DNA of 38,422 nt, from positions 1-38,422 of the forward strand of contig NZ_JAAALN010000007.1 in the NCBI RefSeq assembly GCF_009906795.1. The letters are read 5' to 3'. The position numbers and the translations under genes are program-made. This stretch comes from Kineococcus siccus (GTDB lineage: Bacteria > Actinomycetota > Actinomycetes > Actinomycetales > Kineococcaceae). Below the pieces are notes generated by a model. That model was not told the DNA's origin, made no database searches, and saw only the letters and a list, made by a program, of their open reading frames with translations. Positions 33,145 through 38,422 of the stretch are shown one piece after another. The stretch's first letter is position 1. Every line of letters begins with the position of its first letter.

Positions 33145-35683
33145 GGGAACCCCCTCCGTCGTCGTCGCCCGTCACGATCCAGGTGTCCTTGGCGCCGCCG
33201 CCCCGCGAGGAGTTCACGACCAGGCTCCCCTCGGGCGCCACGCGGGTCAGGGCCACGTCCGCCAGCGTGCAGTCCTCCCGCTCGGTGCCCGTGACGTGCA
33301 CGAACGCCCGCAGGTCCACGTGGCGCGGGTGCAGGACGCCGTCGGACAGCGACGGGACCGAGGACAGCTGCACCACCTCCTGCGCCACCCAGTCCCGCGG
33401 CCGGGCGGCGATCTGCGCCCGGCGCTCGGCCACCTGCGCGGCCGTCGCGGCGGGGCCGATGAGGACGCCGGCGCCCCCGTAGCCGTCGACCGGCTTCGTC
33501 ACCAGCTCGCCGACGCGCTCCAGCACGGCCCGGCGCTCGCCCTCGTCGCTCGTGCGGTAGGTCGGCACGGAGTCCAGCAGCGGCCGCTCGTCGAGGTAGT
33601 AGCCGATGAGCTCCGGCACCGAGCGGTAGACGCCCTTGTCGTCGGCGACGCCGTTGCCCGGGGCGTTGGCCAGCACGACGGCGCCCGCGGCCGCGGCCTC
33701 GAGGACCTCGCAGCCGATCGGGCGGCCCCGCGCGTCGCACAGGTCGACGAGCTCGCCGTCCAGGCGCAGGTACAGCGAGCCGACCGGGTCGGACGTGGCG
33801 CGGTGCACGACGCGCCCGCGCACGACGGCCAGGTCGTCGGCGCCCACGAGCAGCAGCCCGGCACCGTCCGCCAGCCGCCGGTGCTCGAACCAGGCGCCGC
33901 TGCCCGGCCCGCTGGAGAGCAGCGCGGCGCGGGTGCCGGGCTTGGACCCCGAGAGCAGGGTCGAGCGCAGCAGCTCGAACGCCGTCGCCGGGTCGGCCAG
34001 CCCGGCCGGCCGGGGCAGGTCGGGCAGCACGGCGTCCAGCAGCGACCGCGTGGCGATCGCGTAGGCGGCCCCGCTGGGGTTGCGGAGGTTGTCCTCCAGG
34101 ACCCGCCACCCGCCGTACTCGTTGCGCACCAAGTCGAAGCCCTGCACGGCCGCCCGCACGACGTCCGCGGGCAGCCGCGTGGCCTCCTCCCGCCAGCCGG
34201 GGGCGCCGCGGACGCTGCCGGGGGGCAGGACCCCGTCGGCGACGATCCGCTGCTCGCCGTAGACGTCGCGCAGGAAGCACTCCAGGGCCCGGGCGCGCTG
34301 CACGAGGCCCGTGCGCAGCTCGGCCCACTCGTGGGGGCTGATGATCCGCGGCACGAGGTCCACCTCGAACGGCTGCTCGGCCCCGTCGACGACGAAGGCG
34401 AGGTGGTGCGCGGCCGACCAGGCGGCCTTCTCGGCCTCCCGCCGCGCCAGGTCCTCCGGCGCCAGCCCGCGGACGAACTCCACGACGTCGCGGTAGGCCG
34501 CCCGCGGCAGCGACGAGGCACCGATCGCCTCGTCGCCGGCCCGGGCGCGGTAGCGGCGCAGGGCCTGCGGGGCGGGGGTGGCGGCGCCCGCCTCGCCGTG
34601 CGTCTCGGCCACGACGAGGCGCACGACGTCGTCCAGGTCGCCGCGCTCGACGAAGGCCGCGCGCTGGCGGTCCGCGGAGTTGCCGCGCGCGAGCGCGGTC
34701 TCGGCGAGCTCGCCCACGTCGTCGGCGTCGCCGAGCTCCTCCAGCTGCGGGCGCAGCCGCGCGACGAGCGCCCGGACCACCTCGGCCGCGGGCCGGGGGC
34801 GCGGGTGGTCCGTGCCGTCGAGCAGGTGCCCGGACAACCCGCCGCGCGCGGCCTGCCAGACCCCGGCCCGGTACAGCGGTGCCGGCACGAGGGGGACCGG
34901 CCGCCCGGCCTCGGCGTCCAGCTCGGCGGCGCGCACGAGCGCCCGGAAGAGCCCGGCGACGAGCACGGCGTCGTCGACGACCGGGCAGGCGTCGGACAGC
35001 CGCAGCTCCAGCGTGGGCGCGTGCGCGGAGGGCCGGACGTCGAAGTACGCCATCTTGGCGTCGGCGATGACGCCGGAGGTGATGAGGTCGCCCAGGAGGG
35101 CGTCGTAGTCGGCGGCGCACGACAGGGGGCCGGTCGGGCCGGAGCTCGGCCAGCGCTGCCAGATCGTGGTGCGGATGCTGGCGTAGCCCGTGTCCTGGCC
35201 GTTCCAGAAGGGCGAGCTGGCCGACAGGGCCAGCAGGGTCGGCAGGTCCCGCGCGAGGCGCTGCATCACGTCGACGGCCAGGTCGCGGTCGGAGACGCCC
35301 ACGTGCACCTGCAGCCCGCAGATGAGCTGCTCGTCCACCAGCAGGCGGTACTGCTCGTGCATGCGCCCGTAGCGTCCCGTCGCGGTCAGCTCGAAGTCGG
35401 CGAACGTCGACCGCGGCGCCGTCCCCACGGCGGCGACCCCGAGTCCCTCACGCGCCGCGACCTCGACCAGGCCGCGCCGCAGGCGCACGAGTTCGGCCCG
35501 CAGCGCGGAGAGCGAGCTCACGACGTCGGTGTTCGTCTCCACGGTCGTGCGCTGCAGCTCCGCGGAGTAGGACCGCCCCGGGAGCCGGGAGAGCAGCTGC
35601 GGAGCCCGCGCGGACAGCTCCCACCGCTCGAGGTCGATGAGGTGGAGCTCCTCCTCCGCCCCGAGCGTCAGTTCCGCACCCAT
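33125..35683 (-). CDS. Fusion of GCS2-type carboxylate-amine ligase and circularly permuted ATP-grasp enzyme
   Basis: 852 residues. Residues 1-370 form a glutamate-cysteine-ligase-2/YbdK-like domain: LGAEEELHLIDLE, VETNTDVVSSL, LQVHVGVSDRDLAVDVMQRL and SASSPFWNGQDTGYAS. Residues about 385-835 are a circularly permuted type-2 ATP-grasp domain (COG2308-like): VDLVPRIISPHEW, RDVYGEQRIVADGVLPPG, NEYGGWRVLEDNLRNPSG, LTKPVDGYGGAGVLIGP and late VVNSSRGGGAKDTW. Both domain types form amide bonds using ATP, so one protein could join three building blocks or work in two steps. ATG at 35683 has TAGGTT six bases upstream (leaderless). The gene overlaps the amidotransferase gene. The product is unknown; a NAGGN-like or gamma-glutamyl peptide is plausible. 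Confidence 0.88.
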   Translation of the reverse strand: MGAELTLGAEEELHLIDLERWELSARAPQLLSRLPGRSYSAELQRTTVETNTDVVSSLSALRAELVRLRRGLVEVAAREGLGVAAVGTAPRSTFADFELTATGRYGRMHEQYRLLVDEQLICGLQVHVGVSDRDLAVDVMQRLARDLPTLLALSASSPFWNGQDTGYASIRTTIWQRWPSSGPTGPLSCAADYDALLGDLITSGVIADAKMAYFDVRPSAHAPTLELRLSDACPVVDDAVLVAGLFRALVRAAELDAEAGRPVPLVPAPLYRAGVWQAARGGLSGHLLDGTDHPRPRPAAEVVRALVARLRPQLEELGDADDVGELAETALARGNSADRQRAAFVERGDLDDVVRLVVAETHGEAGAATPAPQALRRYRARAGDEAIGASSLPRAAYRDVVEFVRGLAPEDLARREAEKAAWSAAHHLAFVVDGAEQPFEVDLVPRIISPHEWAELRTGLVQRARALECFLRDVYGEQRIVADGVLPPGSVRGAPGWREEATRLPADVVRAAVQGFDLVRNEYGGWRVLEDNLRNPSGAAYAIATRSLLDAVLPDLPRPAGLADPATAFELLRSTLLSGSKPGTRAALLSSGPGSGAWFEHRRLADGAGLLLVGADDLAVVRGRVVHRATSDPVGSLYLRLDGELVDLCDARGRPIGCEVLEAAAAGAVVLANAPGNGVADDKGVYRSVPELIGYYLDERPLLDSVPTYRTSDEGERRAVLERVGELVTKPVDGYGGAGVLIGPAATAAQVAERRAQIAARPRDWVAQEVVQLSSVPSLSDGVLHPRHVDLRAFVHVTGTEREDCTLADVALTRVAPEGSLVVNSSRGGGAKDTWIVTGDDDGGGSRVRVRR

Positions 35684-35689
35684 CGCGTC

Positions 35690-35695
35690 AACCTA
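35690..35695 (-). promoter_or_regulatory. Leaderless -10 of the ligase-amidotransferase operon
   Basis: TAGGTT on the minus strand, six bases before the ATG at 35683, with no Shine-Dalgarno. Further up, TTGACT (minus strand, 35756-35761) is too distant to serve as its -35. Confidence 0.6.
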
Positions 35696-35881
35696 GTCCG
35701 GGAAACGGCCCCTGCGGCCGCCGCGCCCGGAACGACCTGCGACTATCACTCACAGTCAACTCTTGTGACGCTCCAGTGCGCGGTTCCCTGCGGCGTGTTG
35801 CCGCCGGGTTTCCGCCGGGTTGCGGGCCGGTACCTCCCGCCTGCGCGCGGCCGGCCCCCTGGAACGCCCGCGCGGGAGCCG

Positions 35882-35887
35882 TAGGGT
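35882..35887 (+). promoter_or_regulatory. -10 of the uronate-dehydrogenase-like gene
   Basis: TAGGGT, about 49 bases before the GTG at 35936, leaving a leader with GGAGGAGG. The region between the two divergent -10 boxes (35696-35881) holds an AT-richer stretch (about 35741-35773) but no coding frame that I trust. Confidence 0.45.
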
Positions 35888-35935
35888 CGACGCACCGCCC
35901 GGCGCCCTGCGGGGCGCTCGGTGGAGGAGGAACGG

Positions 35936-36751
35936 GTGCAGCGGCTGCTGGTCACGGGTTCGAGCGGCGGCATGGGCCGCCTCCTGCGCGAGCGGCTGGC
36001 CCGGCCCGGCCGGGTCCTGCGGCTGCTCGACCTCGCGCACCCGGACGACGTCGTGGCCTCGCCCGACCTCGAGCTCCGCACGGGCTCGGTCACCGACCCG
36101 GCGGTCGTGGCCCGCGCGCTCGACGGCGCCGACGCCGTGCTGCACCTGGCCGGCATCAGCGTCGAGGGCCCCTGGCCCGACGTCCTGGACGTCAACGTGC
36201 ACGGCACGTGGTGCGTCCTCGACGCGGCGTCCCGCACGGGGGCCCGCGTCCTGCTCGCCTCCAGCAACCACGCGGTCGGGATGCTGGCCCGCGCCGACGC
36301 GGGGCCGCAGGGCGTCCCGGCCGACGCCCCGCCTCGCCCCGACACCTACTACGGCTGGTCGAAGACCGCGGGGGAGTCCCTGGGCCGGATGTACGCCGAC
36401 CGCACGGGCCTCGACGTCGTCGCCCTGCGGATCGGCAGCTGCTTCGCGGTGCCGACGAACGTCCGCGCGCTGTCGACGTGGCTCTCGCCCGACGACGCCG
36501 CGCGGCTCGTCGAGGCCTGCCTCGCCGCGCCGTCCCCGGGGTTCCGGACCGTGTGGGGCATCTCCCGCAACACGCGCCGGTGGTTCTCCCTGGCCGAGGG
36601 CGAGGCGCTGGGCTACCACCCGCTCGACGACGCCGAGCGCTTCGCGGCGGACGTGCTCGCCCGGGCGGAGCCCGACGAGGTCCTCGACCTCGTCGGCGGC
36701 GGGTTCACGGAGTACGTCCTCGGGACGACGTCGCGGCCGCCGCGCCCCTGA
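35936..36751 (+). CDS. NAD-dependent SDR, uronate-dehydrogenase-like
   Basis: 271 residues. The nucleotide motif TGSSGGMG is near residue 7; HLAGISVEGPWPDVLDVNVH (about 70-90), ASSNHAVGM (catalytic Ser and substrate contact) and YYGWSK (Tyr/Lys pair, about 143-148) are in order. The SNHAVG-type loop and short C-terminus are typical of uronate dehydrogenases that oxidise glucuronate or galacturonate to aldarolactones. GTG at 35936 is preferred to one at 35921 because GGAGGAGG lies directly between them. Followed by the permease after a gap of about 90 bases with its own -10, so they may be separate units. Confidence 0.85.
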   Translation: MQRLLVTGSSGGMGRLLRERLARPGRVLRLLDLAHPDDVVASPDLELRTGSVTDPAVVARALDGADAVLHLAGISVEGPWPDVLDVNVHGTWCVLDAASRTGARVLLASSNHAVGMLARADAGPQGVPADAPPRPDTYYGWSKTAGESLGRMYADRTGLDVVALRIGSCFAVPTNVRALSTWLSPDDAARLVEACLAAPSPGFRTVWGISRNTRRWFSLAEGEALGYHPLDDAERFAADVLARAEPDEVLDLVGGGFTEYVLGTTSRPPRP

Positions 36752-36804
36752 CGGCCCGGCGCGGCGGCCCGGCCGGATCCTCCCCGCGGAGGCGCTCGGG
36801 GCCC

Positions 36805-36810
36805 TACGGT
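36805..36810 (+). promoter_or_regulatory. -10 of the ethanolamine permease gene
   Basis: TACGGT, 32 bases before the GTG at 36843, with GAGGAGGAG (36828-36838) between. Confidence 0.45.
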
Positions 36811-36842
36811 GCGGAGCACCGAGCCCGTCGAGGAGGAGACCC

Positions 36843-38330
36843 GTGGAAACCCCGTCGTCCCGCAGGCCGTCCGTGACCTACGCCTCCGCCGAGGAGGGCT
36901 ACTTCGACAAGCGCGGGCTCAAGCGCTCGGCCGGGTTCTGGGGGTTGTGGGGCATCGGCGTCGCCGCCGTCATCTCCGGCGACTTCTCGGGCTGGAACTA
37001 CGGCATCAGCTCCGCCGGGTGGGGTGGTTTCGTCATCGCCGTCGTGCTCGTGACGGTGATGTACGTCGCCATGCTCTGCAGCATCGGCGAGATGTCCGCC
37101 GCCATGCCGCACACGGGCGGCGCGTACTCCTTCGCCCGCGCCGCGATGGGCCCGTGGGGCGGGTTCGTCACCGGGATGGCCGAGACGATCGAGTACGTGG
37201 CGACGACCGCGGTCGTCGTCTACTTCTCCGCCTCCTACGCCGACGGCATCACCTCCGAGCTGTTCGGGGTGTCGCTCCCGCCGTGGCTGTGGTGGGTCCT
37301 GCTCTACGGGGTGTTCCTGGCGCTGAACATCGTCGGCGCCGAGGTGTCGTTCCGCTTCGCCCTCGTCGTCTCCGTGCTGTCCCTGCTGGTGCTCGCGGTC
37401 TTCGCCGTGCTCGCGCTGACCTCCGACGCGCTGGAGGGGGCCAAGCTCTTCGACATCGCCCCCGACCCCGGGGCGAGCACCTTCCTGCCGCACGGGCTCG
37501 GGCCCGTGGTGCTCGCGATGCCGTTCGCCATGTGGCTGTTCCTGGGCATCGAGGAGCTGCCGCTGGCGGCCGAGGAGGCGCACACGCCGACGCGCGACAT
37601 CCCGCGCGCGGGCCTGTGGGGCCTCGCGACCCTCGTCGTCACGGGCGCCGTGGTCGTCGTCCTGAACCCCGCCGTCACGGGGGCCGCGGCGCTCGGCGAG
37701 TCCGACGAACCCCTGCTGGACGGGTTCCGCGCCATCCTCCCGGGCGGGGACCTGGCGGCCGTGCTGTCGGCGTTCGCCCTCATCGGGCTCCTCGCGTCGC
37801 TGCAGGGGATCATGTACGCCTACGGCCGCAACGTGTACTCCCTCTCCCGGGCGAGGTACTACCCGAAGGCGCTGTCGCTGACGGGGTCGCGCAAGACGCC
37901 GTGGGCGGCCCTGCTCGCCGGGGCCGTGGTCGGCTTCCTGGCGCTGCTCGTCGTGCAGTTCAGCGGCAGCGAGGCGGCCGGTTCGATCGTCCTGAACATC
38001 GCGGTCTGGGGTGCCGTCGTCGCCTACGTCCTGCAGATGGTGTCGTTCGTCCTGCTCCGGCGGCGGTTCCCGCGGGCCACGCGGCCCTACCGCAGCCCGG
38101 TCGGCGTCCCCGGCGCGGTGCTGGCGGGCGCCCTGGCCCTCGTGGTCTTCGTCGGCTTCCTGTTCAACGCCACCTACCGGCCCGCCATCGTCGCGATCGC
38201 CGTGGTGTTCGCGATCGGCCTCCTGGGTTTCGCGCTGCACGGCCGGCACCGCCTGGTGCTGTCGCCCGAGGAGGAGTACGCGATGACCGGCGGCCTGGCG
38301 GGGGAGGCGGCGGACGACGCCGCGCGCTGA
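36843..38330 (+). CDS. eat: Ethanolamine permease (APC superfamily)
   Basis: 495 residues with about twelve membrane helices. The N-terminal YFDKRGLKRSAGFWGLWGIG and VISGDFSGWNYGI are characteristic of the Eat-type ethanolamine transporters. MSAAMPHTGGAYSFARAAMGP and GIEELPLAAEEAHTP are APC motifs in helices 3 and 6-7. The C-terminal tail is acidic. GTG at 36843 follows a strong GAGGAGGAG. In related bacteria the gene sits near ethanolamine ammonia-lyase (eutBC), which would lie beyond the right edge if present. Substrate assignment rests on overall similarity to the family. Confidence 0.85.
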   Translation: METPSSRRPSVTYASAEEGYFDKRGLKRSAGFWGLWGIGVAAVISGDFSGWNYGISSAGWGGFVIAVVLVTVMYVAMLCSIGEMSAAMPHTGGAYSFARAAMGPWGGFVTGMAETIEYVATTAVVVYFSASYADGITSELFGVSLPPWLWWVLLYGVFLALNIVGAEVSFRFALVVSVLSLLVLAVFAVLALTSDALEGAKLFDIAPDPGASTFLPHGLGPVVLAMPFAMWLFLGIEELPLAAEEAHTPTRDIPRAGLWGLATLVVTGAVVVVLNPAVTGAAALGESDEPLLDGFRAILPGGDLAAVLSAFALIGLLASLQGIMYAYGRNVYSLSRARYYPKALSLTGSRKTPWAALLAGAVVGFLALLVVQFSGSEAAGSIVLNIAVWGAVVAYVLQMVSFVLLRRRFPRATRPYRSPVGVPGAVLAGALALVVFVGFLFNATYRPAIVAIAVVFAIGLLGFALHGRHRLVLSPEEEYAMTGGLAGEAADDAAR

Positions 38331-38422
38331 GGCGTCCGGTGCGCGGTCGGCGGCCCCTCAGGCGGTGACGTCCGAGGCGGGCGCGGCGGCGGTGCGGCGG
38401 CCGACCGCGCACCGGACGCCTC
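38329..38422. repeat. Perfect 23-bp inverted repeat at the window end
   Basis: Left arm GAGGCGTCCGGTGCGCGGTC plus GGC (38329-38351) and its exact reverse complement (38400-38422) enclose 48 bases. The left arm starts inside the permease stop codon and the right arm ends exactly on the last base of the window. It is either a large hairpin or an assembly fold-back. Confidence 0.85.
38358..38422 (-). CDS. Possible C-terminal end of a convergent gene (partial)
   Basis: An open frame on the minus strand enters from the right edge and ends with a TGA at 38358-38360, giving about 20 residues ending in AAAPASDVTA. Composition is coding-like (GC-rich third positions), but the piece is too short to identify and overlaps the inverted repeat, so it may be artefactual. 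Confidence 0.25.
   Translation of the reverse strand, partial: GVRCAVGRRTAAAPASDVTA

Overview
The window is about 38.4 kb of very GC-rich DNA (roughly 74-75% by eye) with GTG starts in about two thirds of the genes, an S-(hydroxymethyl)mycothiol dehydrogenase, LGFP repeats and leaderless TANNNT-N6-7-RTG promoters. This points to a mycothiol-producing actinobacterium, most likely Kineosporiales (Kineococcus-like); the genus is inference. I see no prophage, transposase, CRISPR array or rRNA. One tRNA (Thr, UGU) is present.

Layout. 1-4.0 kb, minus strand: amidohydrolase, AI-2E-family transporter, and the overlapping pair MBL-fold hydrolase / mycothiol-dependent formaldehyde dehydrogenase. 4.0-6.4 kb, plus: cysS-rlmB overlapping by one base, ended by a strong hairpin shared with the convergent 6.5-8.7 kb minus operon (EXLDI-type protein, DrrA-like ATPase, DrrB-like permease). 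The EXLDI promoter carries a perfect palindrome between its -35 and -10. A 5'-truncated, internally shortened methyltransferase remnant follows.

9.3-13.4 kb, plus: the most unusual block. Tightly packed, mostly overlapping genes encode a MauE-like membrane protein, a MauD-like thioredoxin-fold protein with a His-rich tail, a multi-pass membrane protein, two micro-ORFs, a small uncharacterised soluble protein, and a Tat-exported protein with 24 cysteines. That protein resembles the methylamine dehydrogenase light chain and is fused to five LGFP cell-wall repeats. No heavy chain, amicyanin or MauG is present. I read this as a dedicated oxidative-folding pathway for an envelope-anchored, disulfide-rich MauA-like protein of unknown function.

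13.4-19 kb: secreted aldose 1-epimerase with a textbook promoter and a candidate operator, a divergent MarR regulator, a sugar-nucleotide-type epimerase, a DUF4032 kinase-like protein, and an orphan UgpC/MsiK-type ABC ATPase. 19.2-25.3 kb: a KhtT/KhtU-like potassium/proton antiporter pair, trehalose synthesis (otsA-otsB), and a divergent Ser/Thr kinase with a hexapeptide repeat and several C-terminal membrane helices. 25.3-29.2 kb, minus: a LacI-controlled sugar-catabolic set (small membrane protein, LacI, Gfo/Idh/MocA oxidoreductase, DUF6807 protein) and a small GNAT.

29.4-35.7 kb, minus: a second uncharacterised set. A leaderless gene fuses a GCS2 carboxylate-amine ligase to a circularly permuted ATP-grasp enzyme. 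It overlaps an amidotransferase of the N-acetylglutaminylglutamine-amide type and is followed by an S9 peptidase. This mirrors the known ligase/amidotransferase/peptidase trio for the osmolyte NAGGN with different ligase and peptidase families. With otsAB and the antiporter it suggests an osmotic/desiccation-stress theme. 35.9-38.3 kb, plus: a uronate-dehydrogenase-like SDR and an ethanolamine permease. The window ends in a perfect 23-bp inverted repeat that may be natural or an assembly fold-back.
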